Program-made: the position numbers and the translations under genes
Assembly (NCBI RefSeq): GCF_008974325.1
Contig: NZ_BKCG01000001.1
Location: 372,001-436,000 of the forward strand
From: Patiriisocius marinus
GTDB lineage: Bacteria > Bacteroidota > Bacteroidia > Flavobacteriales > Flavobacteriaceae
Reading direction: 5' to 3'
DNA: 64,000 nt
The notes under the pieces: generated by a model
The model's input: the letters and a program-made list of their open reading frames with translations, nothing else
Databases searched by the model: none
Told to the model about the DNA's origin: nothing
In this document: positions 19,337-27,363 of the stretch, piece by piece
Numbering within the stretch: position 1 is the stretch's first letter
How the letters are laid out: every line of letters begins with the position of its first letter

Positions 19337-20310
19337 TACATATCTAATAAATAAGCAAATATCAATGGCGCGACAATAGTTGCATCACTTTCAATGATAA
19401 ACTTAGGTGTGTTGATATCTAATTTACCCCAAGTAATTTTCTCGTTTGGTACTGCACCTGAGTAACTACCGTAGCTTGTTGTTGAGTCAGATATTTGACA
19501 GAAATAACTCCAAAAAGGCGTATCAGTACGTTCCATATCTTGATACAACATAGGCACTACACAAATAGGGAAATCTCCTGCAATACCTCCACCAATCTGG
19601 AAGAAACCAATACCATTTTCACTATTGTTCGTGTACCAATCTGCAAGGAATGTCATATACTCAATACCGCTTTTCATAGTAGAAGCTTGTAACTCTCCTT
19701 TTAAAACGTAGCTTGCAAAAATATTCCCCATAGTACTGTCTTCCCAACCTGGGCAAATAATAGGTAGGTTTTTTTCTGCTGCAGCATACATCCACGAGTC
19801 TTTAATATCAATTTCGTAGTACTGTTCAAGCACGCCACTTAATAACAACTTGTACATATATTCATGCGGTAAATAACGTTCACCTTTAGCTTCCGCATCC
19901 ATCCATATTTTTACAATATGTTCTTGGATTCTACGGAAAGCCTCTTCTTCTGGAATACACGTATCAGTTACACGGTTTAGTCCTTTCTCTAATAAATCCC
20001 ACTCATCTTGAGGTGTTAAATCGCGATAGTTAGGAACACGCTTGTAGTGACTGTGTGCCACTAAATTCATAATATCTTCTTCTAGGTTCGCACCTGTACA
20101 AGAAATGATTTGGACTTTATCTTGACGAATCATTTCGGCAAAAATCTTTCCTATTTCAGCAGTACTCATAGCACCTGCTAATGACACTAACATTTTAGAA
20201 CCTTTGTTTAATTGGTCCTCATACCCTTTAGCAGCATCAACTAATGCAGCTGCATTAAAGTGTAAATAGTACTTTTCTATAAAATTTGAAATCGCTCCTT
20301 TATTACTCAT
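19336..20310 (-). CDS. Deoxyhypusine synthase family protein (probable polyamine enzyme)
   Basis: I chose the ATG at 20310 (MSNKGAISNFIEKYY); it overlaps the agmatinase stop by 8 bases. The 324-residue protein matches deoxyhypusine synthase along its length: NLVAHSHY, TDTCIPEE, GWEDSTMGN, GGGIAGDFPI and the C-terminal ITWGKL, whose Lys296 aligns with the catalytic lysine of the eukaryotic enzyme. Bacteria have no eIF5A, so the acceptor is likely a free diamine; related bacterial enzymes make homospermidine. Its place after arginine decarboxylase and agmatinase supports polyamine synthesis. The exact product is inferred. Confidence 0.82.
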   Translation of the reverse strand: MSNKGAISNFIEKYYLHFNAAALVDAAKGYEDQLNKGSKMLVSLAGAMSTAEIGKIFAEMIRQDKVQIISCTGANLEEDIMNLVAHSHYKRVPNYRDLTPQDEWDLLEKGLNRVTDTCIPEEEAFRRIQEHIVKIWMDAEAKGERYLPHEYMYKLLLSGVLEQYYEIDIKDSWMYAAAEKNLPIICPGWEDSTMGNIFASYVLKGELQASTMKSGIEYMTFLADWYTNNSENGIGFFQIGGGIAGDFPICVVPMLYQDMERTDTPFWSYFCQISDSTTSYGSYSGAVPNEKITWGKLDINTPKFIIESDATIVAPLIFAYLLDM

Positions 20311-21232
20311 CGTCGTTGTCTTTAAATTTTGAAACTTTGTTTTTGTCTGAAACATTACTTTCAAACTCGTCATCCTCTTCCTGCCCAGCAAACTTATAAC
20401 TTAGCATTTTGTAGTACAATTTAGCTGCTAAGAAATCGCTAGATTTATCTTCTTCGCGAGGCATTAATTCAACTATATCAAAACCTACTACGTTTTTCTC
20501 TTCAAACACTTGCTTTAAAAACGCTAGTGTTTCGTACCAGAATAATCCTCCTGGTTCTGGAGTTCCTGTTGATGGCATTATTGAAGGATCGAAAGCATCT
20601 AAATCGAAAGTGATAAACACGTTATTTCCTAACGCTTCAATAACATTATCAATCCAATACTCATCGTTTACCATATCGTGTGCAAACCACGTTTTCTCAG
20701 GATCCATTACCGTTGTTTCTGCAACGTCCATTGAACGAATACCCACTTGTATCAAGTTAGTTGTTTGGCTAGCCTCATAGACTGCACAAGCGTGATTACA
20801 TGCTGTACCTTCGTACTCTTTACGTAAATCTGCGTGCGCATCAATATGTAACACTGTTAAATCGTCAAAACATTCATTAAATGCACGAATAGTACCTATA
20901 GAAATACTGTGTTCTCCACCAAATACAGTTACAAACTTGTTACGCAAAATCATTTCTTTAGTTTGCGCGTGTACTGCCGCTACCATTGCTTCTGGTGAGC
21001 TATTTTCAGTAATTGGGTCTAATAGACAGATCCCTTGTTTGTAAACTTCGGTTTCTGTTTCTATGTCATAAAGCTCCATGTTTTCTGAAGCGTGTAAAAA
21101 AGCCTCTGGGCCTTTATCTGCTCCTTTCTGAAATGTGCTTGTTCCATCATACGGTACTGGTATTAAAACAATTTTTGCTGTTTCTAATGCAGCGTTTTCT
21201 TTTGGAATGCCTGCGTACGTTTTTGAGTTCAT
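20303..21232 (-). CDS. speB: Agmatinase (ureohydrolase family)
   Basis: It hydrolyses agmatine to putrescine and urea with a binuclear manganese centre. The 309-residue protein has all ureohydrolase motifs: GGEHSIS with His108, HIDAHADLR with Asp131, His133 and Asp135, and FDLDAFDP with Asp210 and Asp212. The neighbours favour agmatine over arginine as substrate, since arginine decarboxylase lies directly upstream. The gap to that gene is about 110 bases and AT-rich. The C-terminal tail EEDDEFESNVSDKNK is acidic and probably disordered. Confidence 0.9.
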   Translation of the reverse strand: MNSKTYAGIPKENAALETAKIVLIPVPYDGTSTFQKGADKGPEAFLHASENMELYDIETETEVYKQGICLLDPITENSSPEAMVAAVHAQTKEMILRNKFVTVFGGEHSISIGTIRAFNECFDDLTVLHIDAHADLRKEYEGTACNHACAVYEASQTTNLIQVGIRSMDVAETTVMDPEKTWFAHDMVNDEYWIDNVIEALGNNVFITFDLDAFDPSIMPSTGTPEPGGLFWYETLAFLKQVFEEKNVVGFDIVELMPREEDKSSDFLAAKLYYKMLSYKFAGQEEDDEFESNVSDKNKVSKFKDNDDE

Positions 21233-21342
21233 TTTAATTATTTGTTACTTAATTTTACTGTTGTGTTAGTAGTATTTATTTTGAAATTTTTCAATTTCGA
21301 TGTTATCGTTTTTTTTGATTTCAATTATAATTTCAAAAAAGC

Positions 21343-22734
21343 TTAGTATCCTAAAATACCAAGTAAGTGCTCGCTAGTTTGTTGCTCACTAAATAGCTTT
21401 GTTGTTATATTTCCGTCAGCATCTTTATCTATTAAAATATGTTTTGGACTTGGAACTAAACAGTGTTGTAAGCCTCCAAAACCTCCTATACTTTCTTGGT
21501 ACGCTCCTGTATTAAAGAAACCAATATATAAAGGCTGTTCTTTTTTATATTTAGGTAAATAAATAGCATTCATATTCTGCTCACTGTTGTAATAATCATC
21601 ACTGTCACACGTTAGTCCTCCTAAAAGCACACGCTCATAAGTATCATTCCAGCGGTTTATTGCCATCATTATAAAACGCTTGCTAATAGCCCACGTATCT
21701 GGCAATGTTGTGATGAACGATGAGTTAATCATATTCCACTTTTCACGATCGTTTTGTTGTTTTTGGTATAGAATTTCATAAATAGCTCCGCCACTTTCTC
21801 CTACTGTAAAACTTCCAAACTCTGTAAAAATGTTAGGAACAGGAACTTCTTCTTCTTCGCAGGTAATCTTTATTTGATTGATAATTTCGTCAATCATATA
21901 TTGATAATCATAGTCAAATGCTAACGAGTTTTTAATTGGGAATCCTCCACCAATGTTCAAGCTATCTAATGAAGGACACACCTTTTTAAGCTTAGTGTAA
22001 ACTCTTAAACATTTAACCAATTCGTTCCAGTAATAAGCGTTATCGCGAATACCTGTATTGATAAAAAAGTGAAGCATTTTTAGCTCTACTTTGTCATTAT
22101 TTTTTATTTGATCTTCGTAAAAAGGAACAATGTTTTTGTAGCCTATTCCTAGTCTTGAAGTGTAGAATTCAAACTTTGGTTCTTCTTCACTTGCAATACG
22201 AATACCTACTTTAAAATCTCCTTCAATACCTTCAGAAAGTAAATCTAACTCCTCGTAATTATCAATTACAGGAATGCAGTTTTCTTGTCCGCCGTTTATT
22301 AGTCTAGTGATATTTGTTATGTACTGTTCACGTTTAAAACCATTGCAAATAACATATGTTTTGTCTGTTATTTTACCTTCAGCTTTTAGATTTTCTACAA
22401 TATCAATATCAAAAGCAGATGATGTTTCAATATGAATATCATTTTTTAAAGCTTCGTTTAAAACGTGCTTAAAATGTGAGCTTTTTGTGCAATAGCAATA
22501 GTTATAAGTTCCCTTATAGTCCTGCTCTTTCATCGACTTTGCAAACCACTTTTTTGCTCTCAAAATGTTTTCTGAAATTTTAGGCAAATAGGTAAATTTT
22601 AATGGAGCTCCGTATTGCTCAACAAGTGCCATTAAATTGATGTCGTGAAATTGTAACTGGTTGTCTTCTAGTTTAAACTCTTCCTGTGGGAAGTCAAAGG
22701 TTTGATTTATTAAATCAAAATATTTGGTGTTCAT
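21343..22734 (-). CDS. speA: Arginine decarboxylase, fold III PLP enzyme (short form)
   Basis: The predicted reaction is arginine to agmatine plus CO2. The 463-residue protein has the alanine-racemase-like PLP barrel with Lys84 in YCYCTKSSHF as Schiff-base lysine, and IGGGFP at about 260-275 for phosphate binding. LTCDSDDYY near 385 supplies the active-site cysteine and aspartate. It is about 170 residues shorter than E. coli SpeA, as usual in Bacteroidota. It is the first gene of the operon with agmatinase, the deoxyhypusine-synthase-like enzyme and RMD1. A 0.6-kb region with many hairpins precedes it. Confidence 0.85.
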   Translation of the reverse strand: MNTKYFDLINQTFDFPQEEFKLEDNQLQFHDINLMALVEQYGAPLKFTYLPKISENILRAKKWFAKSMKEQDYKGTYNYCYCTKSSHFKHVLNEALKNDIHIETSSAFDIDIVENLKAEGKITDKTYVICNGFKREQYITNITRLINGGQENCIPVIDNYEELDLLSEGIEGDFKVGIRIASEEEPKFEFYTSRLGIGYKNIVPFYEDQIKNNDKVELKMLHFFINTGIRDNAYYWNELVKCLRVYTKLKKVCPSLDSLNIGGGFPIKNSLAFDYDYQYMIDEIINQIKITCEEEEVPVPNIFTEFGSFTVGESGGAIYEILYQKQQNDREKWNMINSSFITTLPDTWAISKRFIMMAINRWNDTYERVLLGGLTCDSDDYYNSEQNMNAIYLPKYKKEQPLYIGFFNTGAYQESIGGFGGLQHCLVPSPKHILIDKDADGNITTKLFSEQQTSEHLLGILGY

Positions 22735-22810
22735 AGTTGTAAAATGAAAATGCGCTTAATAATAGTTATGGCTATATGCCTTAAAAATAAATAGATTGAA
22801 TGGGTGAAAT

Positions 22811-23120
22811 TTTAGTCATGGACTAAATGGTTCGAAGAGTTTTGAATGCTATGGAATAGCGATCACAGATCAATAAAAAATGATCTATAACTTTCTTCTT
22901 ATCGAAAGCGATATAGTACTAATTAGATAAGGAATGGATTGAGCCAATACGCCAATCTATGGAGAGGTCCCATAGTTTTGCGCACAGGTCCAAGGACTGT
23001 AGCAAGTGCCAATGGCACAGCGAAAGCTAGCTTTAGATTCCGGTTTCCCGCCTGGCGAGATGTTTTTGAATATGACTTTCTAATCTTCAAAAACCCGAAC
23101 ATATAAACACGGTTCAATTT
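22811..23120 (-). ncRNA. Candidate structured RNA or long leader upstream of speA
   Basis: This stretch is richer in GC than its surroundings and packed with stems: 22811-22817/22821-22827 (7 bp), 22957-22962/22970-22975 (6 bp), a bulged stem within 22978-23005, 23006-23010/23014-23018 (5 bp), the palindrome at 23023-23034, 23049-23052/23054-23057, and 23062-23070/23086-23094 (9 bp). A 64-codon minus-strand frame runs through it but looks non-coding. I find no match to rnpB, tmRNA or SRP hallmarks. Its position suggests a 5' leader of the polyamine operon; the strand is inferred. Confidence 0.4.
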
Positions 23121-23312
23121 GTTCAGCTATCCTGCTAAAATGAAGCAGAATTACGAAGCAAATTTAATCTATTTTTTGAATTGACAAATAGGGTGACAAA
23201 AAAAATAACAAAAAATTAATAGCGTTTCAGAAACCCCATATTTCATTGACTTTTAAACACTTTGACCGTTTAAAATGAACCAGAAAATTGTTGAATACTT
23301 AAAATTTCGGCT

Positions 23313-23349
23313 AAAAAAAACCTGCCTTTATAGAAACAAAAGGCAGGTT
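23313..23349 (-). terminator. Terminator of pseudouridine synthase gene
   Basis: AACCTGCCTT (23319-23328) pairs with AAGGCAGGTT (23340-23349). On the minus strand a run of eight T follows. It lies 22 bases after the gene's stop. Confidence 0.85.
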
Positions 23350-23371
23350 GATACTTTTTAATGGAGTGGTA

Positions 23372-24253
23372 TTACAACATTGCGAAAAGGTTTAACTCTT
23401 CGGTTGTCAAAATTTTCCATTTACCTCTTGGAAGGTCCTTTTTAGTTAAGTGTGCAAGCGATACACAGTCTAAACGAACTATGTCATAATGTAGGTCTGC
23501 AAAAATATCGCGAATAACACTGTTACCCATATGCTTTATTTTAATACCGATTTCCTTTTTAGCTTTGTTAGCTACGTAGCTTACTTCTTCTACTTCAATC
23601 TTTTTACCAGCGATGGTCATTCCATCTTTAATGCGTTGCATATCTGCCGCTTTCAGGTTTTTATCAAGCTCAACGTGAAACAAACGTTCCATTCCTTTTT
23701 TGCTTAATTTTTCCTTCAGCTTATCATCATTAGTAAATAATAACAATCCTGTTGCGTTACGTCCTAATCGACCAATAGGTGTAATACGTGCGTTAGAAGC
23801 ATTTGCTACTAAATCCATTACGGTACTACCTTTACTCTCACTTGTAGTGGTTGCAAAACCTTTTGGCTTATTTAAAAGCACGTAGCTCATAGGCTCAGGG
23901 TTAAGACGGCGACCGTCAAAACGTACATCATCATTAAGCTGCACTTTGTAGCCCATTTCATTGATGATTTTTCCGTTAACCGAAACTAAACCTGTAGCGA
24001 TAAATGTATCTGCCTCACGACGTGAACACACGCCACTATTTGATATGTATTTATTTAACCTAATACCTTCAACGGTATTTTTTCCTTTACTTGGCGCCTT
24101 TGCTTTTGCTGCAGGTGCTTCCGTTTTAGACTTTGGCTTTCCTATATTTTTTTTACTTAAAGATGCATTGCTACGATCTCCACCTTTAGACTTAGGCTTT
24201 CCTGTTGCTTTCCCTGCTGGCTTTCCTTTTCCTTTATTATCGTTTCTACCCAT
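23372..24253 (-). CDS. RluB/RsuA-family pseudouridine synthase-like protein, catalytic Asp replaced
   Basis: The family isomerises uridine to pseudouridine in rRNA. Residues 1-60 form a Lys/Gly/Ala/Pro-rich basic tail typical of Bacteroidota RNA-binding proteins, and an S4 domain (about 63-108, RLNKYISNSGVCSRREAD) follows. The catalytic domain contains VLLNKPKGF and PIGRLGRNATGLLLFTND. The family has GRLD here, with Asp as the nucleophile; in this gene the codon is GGA (Gly164). Either it is inactive and acts as an RNA binder, or another residue serves. Other fold elements are intact, so it is not a simple pseudogene. Confidence 0.8.
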   Translation of the reverse strand: MGRNDNKGKGKPAGKATGKPKSKGGDRSNASLSKKNIGKPKSKTEAPAAKAKAPSKGKNTVEGIRLNKYISNSGVCSRREADTFIATGLVSVNGKIINEMGYKVQLNDDVRFDGRRLNPEPMSYVLLNKPKGFATTTSESKGSTVMDLVANASNARITPIGRLGRNATGLLLFTNDDKLKEKLSKKGMERLFHVELDKNLKAADMQRIKDGMTIAGKKIEVEEVSYVANKAKKEIGIKIKHMGNSVIRDIFADLHYDIVRLDCVSLAHLTKKDLPRGKWKILTTEELNLFAML

Positions 24254-24335
24254 GTTTCGACTCCGTGTTTAATTTGCCACGGCTTACTTTGTTTAAAACA
24301 CTAAAAGCTAGTGTATTATTATTTTAAAATTTTTG

Positions 24336-24343
24336 CAAAGATA
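24336..24343 (-). promoter_or_regulatory. -7 promoter element for the pseudouridine synthase gene
   Basis: On the minus strand this reads TATCTTTG, the Bacteroidota TAnnTTTG -7 box, about 83 bases before the ATG. No clear TTG -33 element is visible. Confidence 0.45.
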
Positions 24344-24404
24344 CAATTTAGATTTCCGATTTCCGATTACAGCTTGACTTAGTTTTTGCAAATACATTAA
24401 TGTG

Positions 24405-25361
24405 CTAATCCTCAAAGCTCACAGTGGACTGTCGCTCTCTATTTACTACTAGTTTAGTAACATCTGGCCTAGAGTAATGTCCAACGGGATCGAAGTTTTG
24501 TCGCTCCTCATACACACGGTCAACATTGAGAGTGTGATAGATGTTCCCATTGGTTGTAATGTCTGGTTCCACAAGCCATTCGCCATCTGGTCCTGCAATG
24601 CAACTACCTCCATTTGCTAGCACTTGTGGGCAGTTTTTTAAAATTTTGGCTATATGTGGCGTGTTTTCTGGGAAATCATTTTTATCCATTAATGAACTAA
24701 CCGAAATGACATAGCTTCTAGATTCTCTTGCTATAAAACGCGTTATGTCCTTGGTGTTGTGATCGCTTCCTGGCCATACTGCTACGTGCAAGTTTTCGCC
24801 TTGGCCATATAGGGCAGCGCGTGGAAGCGGCATCCAGTTTTCCCAACAATTGAGACCGCCTACCGTAAATTGTTTTAATGGGTGCACTTGCAATCCATTA
24901 CCATCGCCTGGCGCCCAAGTTAAACGCTCATCATAAGTAGGTTGTAGTTTGCGGTGTACTGATTTTACTTCGCCCTCTTGGTTGATATACACTAATGATG
25001 CGTACACGCTGTGGCCTCCTCTATCGAGTGGGCGTTCAATAATCCCTAAATAGGTAGCTAATTTATATTTTTTAGCAAGTGTACAAACGGTATCGAGATC
25101 GCCTTCTTCAATGGTAACCGAGTTACGTACATAATGCGCATGGAGCTCTTTTACTATTGTTTTATTCCACTCTGCGCCGCCTGTTAATGCAAGCCAAAAC
25201 GGATAGCCTGGCAACAAGCCTTCGCCAAAAACAATGAGCTCTGCTTTCTCAGCAGCAGCGGCTTCCATTTGAGTATAAATTTTATCTAATGTGGCCTTTT
25301 TATTGAGCCATACGGGAGCAATTTGGGCTAGGGCAACTTTAAGTTGGGAAGAGTTTTTCAT
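24405..25361 (-). CDS. Nitrilase-family carbon-nitrogen hydrolase
   Basis: The 318-residue enzyme has the complete Glu-Lys-Cys triad: Glu47 in VFGEGLLPGYP, Lys138 in HRKLQPTYDE and Cys172 in GLNCWENWMPL. The NCWEN context and the ERLTWAPGDG segment are those of true nitrilases (branch 1, nitrile to acid plus ammonia) rather than amidases. The substrate could be an arylacetonitrile or aliphatic nitrile. The gene stands alone; two 19-bp direct repeats lie 80-142 bases upstream. It sits at the edge of the accessory region. Confidence 0.85.
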   Translation of the reverse strand: MKNSSQLKVALAQIAPVWLNKKATLDKIYTQMEAAAAEKAELIVFGEGLLPGYPFWLALTGGAEWNKTIVKELHAHYVRNSVTIEEGDLDTVCTLAKKYKLATYLGIIERPLDRGGHSVYASLVYINQEGEVKSVHRKLQPTYDERLTWAPGDGNGLQVHPLKQFTVGGLNCWENWMPLPRAALYGQGENLHVAVWPGSDHNTKDITRFIARESRSYVISVSSLMDKNDFPENTPHIAKILKNCPQVLANGGSCIAGPDGEWLVEPDITTNGNIYHTLNVDRVYEERQNFDPVGHYSRPDVTKLVVNRERQSTVSFED

Positions 25362-25406
25362 ATGGTGAATTTAATTATTTCTTCGGAAATTTTAAAGGTT
25401 ACGGTT

Positions 25407-25503
25407 TCCCGTAAATAACTTTATAAAATTAACTTGTACATTTACGGGATAACCATGACGACTTTCCATTGTTATCCTGTTTAATTTACGGGATAACCAT
25501 GAC
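25407..25503. repeat. Direct and inverted repeats upstream of nitrilase gene
   Basis: TTTACGGGATAACCATGAC occurs at 25441-25459 and again at 25485-25503 (period 44). CCCGTAAA at 25407-25414 is the inverted form of its first 8 bases, and GTTATCC between the copies is the inverted form of GGATAAC. The set could be operators for the nitrilase gene or the remains of a duplicated recombination end at the array border. Confidence 0.6.
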
Positions 25504-25510
25504 AAATGTC

Positions 25511-25529
25511 ATCATATAACGAGTTGTGC
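25511..25529 (+). repeat. attC-like site 0, right half only
   Basis: ATCATATAACGAGTTGTGC matches the right ends of the complete sites downstream (arm CATATA, then the GTTGTGC core). No left half is found before it, so the first junction of the array is broken. Confidence 0.6.
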
Positions 25530-25553
25530 ATAATTTAAGAAAAACAGATTTTA

Positions 25554-26321
25554 ATGAGTAACATTAGTTCAAATAGTCTATTTCATTTTACACCAAAAAG
25601 GGAATATTTGATAAGTATTTTACAGCAGACTTTTGTTCCTAGATATTGCTATGAAGAAATTAAGTTGGGTGACGAACTTGAAAGAGCTGGATTTGAATCA
25701 GCTATTCCAATGGTCTGTTTTTGTGACATTTCATTGAGTCAAATGGCAAATCATATAAAGATGTATGGAGGTTATGGATTAGGAATGACAAAAGAATGGG
25801 GAATTAGAAAAAAGCTAAACCCTATAATTTATGTTAATCCGAATTCAAATATTTCAGAATCTGTAAGCCAAATGGCAGAAAATATATATCAAGCTTTAGA
25901 TAAACATTGCAGTGAAATCACAAAAAATATTTCAGATGAATATATGAACTTGTCCAATTTCCTCAAGCCATATGACGGAGATTTTAAACGAGGAAATAAA
26001 ATCCATAAAAATGTCCGATTTTATAATGAACGTGAATGGAGATATGTTCCTAAAATCGAATTTGACTCTGAAATAAAAAGCAACTTGACCAAAAAGGAAT
26101 TCTCAAATCCTACAATTCTAGAAAATGAGAACAATAAATTATTTGAATATAGATTAAGGTTTAAACCTAGTGATATAAAATACATTTTTGTAGAAAGCGA
26201 AAAAGAAATACATCCAATGATGGAGGAATTACGCAATATTAAATCCAGATTCAGCAGGAAGGAAATTGATGTTTTGACATCAAAGATTATAACAACCGAA
26301 CAAATAAAAGAGGACTTTTAA
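25554..26321 (+). CDS. AbiGi-family putative abortive phage resistance protein (cassette 1)
   Basis: The 255-residue protein starts SLFHFTPKREYLISILQQ and continues with FVPRYCYEEI, IPMVCFCDISLSQ, YGGYGLGMTKEWGI and LNPIIYV, which I recognise as the AbiGi (PF10899) pattern. A conserved FYNEREWRYVP follows at about 160. In the lactococcal AbiG system AbiGi is paired with a nucleotidyltransferase, AbiGii; no such gene is nearby. The cassette carries one gene in about 930 bases, with a 30-base leader from the cassette start. It may be a stand-alone defence gene or one half of a split system. Confidence 0.7.
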   Translation: MSNISSNSLFHFTPKREYLISILQQTFVPRYCYEEIKLGDELERAGFESAIPMVCFCDISLSQMANHIKMYGGYGLGMTKEWGIRKKLNPIIYVNPNSNISESVSQMAENIYQALDKHCSEITKNISDEYMNLSNFLKPYDGDFKRGNKIHKNVRFYNEREWRYVPKIEFDSEIKSNLTKKEFSNPTILENENNKLFEYRLRFKPSDIKYIFVESEKEIHPMMEELRNIKSRFSRKEIDVLTSKIITTEQIKEDF

Positions 26322-26329
26322 AAAACTAT

Positions 26330-26460
26330 GCACAACAATGGCTATAAGTAATTGCTTGTTCTCGCCTACTTTGGAAATTCCTGCGGAATTTCCAACTTTG
26401 TGTGTACTTGTAAAGTTAAGTGCTAAACCACGCAACTACTCATAGCCGAGACCGTTAGCC
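26330..26460 (+). repeat. attC-like site 1
   Basis: Core GCACAAC (26330-26336) and core GTTAGCC (26454-26460) flank arms 26340-26355 and 26432-26447, which pair at 14 of 16 positions; both mismatches are A opposite C. An inner 11-bp hairpin with a TGC loop lies at 26371-26395. Length is 131 bases. It starts 9 bases after the AbiGi stop codon. Confidence 0.75.
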
Positions 26461-26472
26461 ACAAGCTGAAAA

Positions 26473-27162
26473 ATGACACCCGAAATCCAAAAAAAAATAG
26501 CCGAATCATTCTTTCACAAATATGCAGAGACCGAATTGAATATCGAACTTAACGAAAATGAGTTTGGATTATTTCAAAAAGGAGTTTTCGCAGCAAGTAT
26601 GGATGAAAAATGGAATATATTCATCGAGGATAGTTCTATTTTCTTTGTACGCAGCTGGACTGACAATTGTATATTCAAAGTAGGGTTTGAGAAAAATAAT
26701 GGCAAAACAATTCTGAATAATTTAAAAGTTACTAGAGACAAATTGCAATATAAAAGTACTGACATAGAATACGATACAAATATGTTTAAGAAAGTACTTG
26801 AAATATATTTAAAACGTAAAGATTTATATCCTGACAAAAGAATAAACCTTCCATTAATTCAACGGACAATAGAAAAACATAAAATTGACTATGAAAGTAA
26901 AAATCATATTAGTTCGCAAAGTATTGAATTGATTTTAAAAATGTATGATGCTCTAATTATGTCAAGCTCTAAATTAATAAATGTTATCGGAATTGAAGAA
27001 TTACGGAAAAATACCGCTGAATTTAAAGCTGAATACGAACTCTTGAGTTTGCATTTATCAGAGAAAGAAAACCCAAGAAATTCAATCACCTTTTTTTTCA
27101 ATCAAAACGGAACTGAATTAATTGGAAAAATAATTATAGAACGGAGAAAAGCCAGTGGCTAA
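26473..27162 (+). CDS. Hypothetical cytosolic protein (cassette 2)
   Basis: I do not recognise this 229-residue protein. It has no signal peptide or membrane helix. The first 90 residues look like a beta-rich domain (WNIFIEDSSIFFVRSWTDNCIFKVGF), the middle is helical, and the last 30 residues (NSITFFFNQNGTELIGKIIIERR) form strands again. Its first ATG lies 18 bases after the cassette start, and its TAA stop is inside the attC-like core GGCTAAC. Ending in the core is common for integron cassettes. Function unknown. Confidence 0.7.
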   Translation: MTPEIQKKIAESFFHKYAETELNIELNENEFGLFQKGVFAASMDEKWNIFIEDSSIFFVRSWTDNCIFKVGFEKNNGKTILNNLKVTRDKLQYKSTDIEYDTNMFKKVLEIYLKRKDLYPDKRINLPLIQRTIEKHKIDYESKNHISSQSIELILKMYDALIMSSSKLINVIGIEELRKNTAEFKAEYELLSLHLSEKENPRNSITFFFNQNGTELIGKIIIERRKASG

Positions 27163-27354
27163 CAACGTATATAGCTCATAGCTAATTAGTTGCTCAATCG
27201 AAGTTAAGGCATATTTGGAAAGTCGCCAAATTTTTAAATTTGACGACTTTCCAATAAAAAAGATAAATAGGAAAATTTAAAAATCTGGCTTGTGCTTAAT
27301 TTGAAAATAATTATTTAATTTACACGCTACGAGCCATATACAAGACCGTTAGCA
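27157..27354 (+). repeat. attC-like site 2
   Basis: Core GGCTAAC (27157-27163) and core GTTAGCA (27348-27354). Arms 27167-27182 and 27326-27341 pair at 14 of 16 positions. The inner hairpin 27215-27225/27244-27254 is a perfect 11-bp stem with a further 7-bp stem inside (27227-27242). Length is 198 bases. Confidence 0.75.
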
Positions 27355-27363
27355 AACATTAAA

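Noticed and set aside
22923-23117. 64-codon minus-strand frame in the speA upstream gap
   Set aside because: Its codons run through a chain of hairpins and the translation resembles no protein domain; RNA structure explains the composition better.
22923-23120. RNase P, tmRNA or SRP RNA in the speA gap
   Set aside because: None of the conserved core words of these RNAs can be found on either strand.
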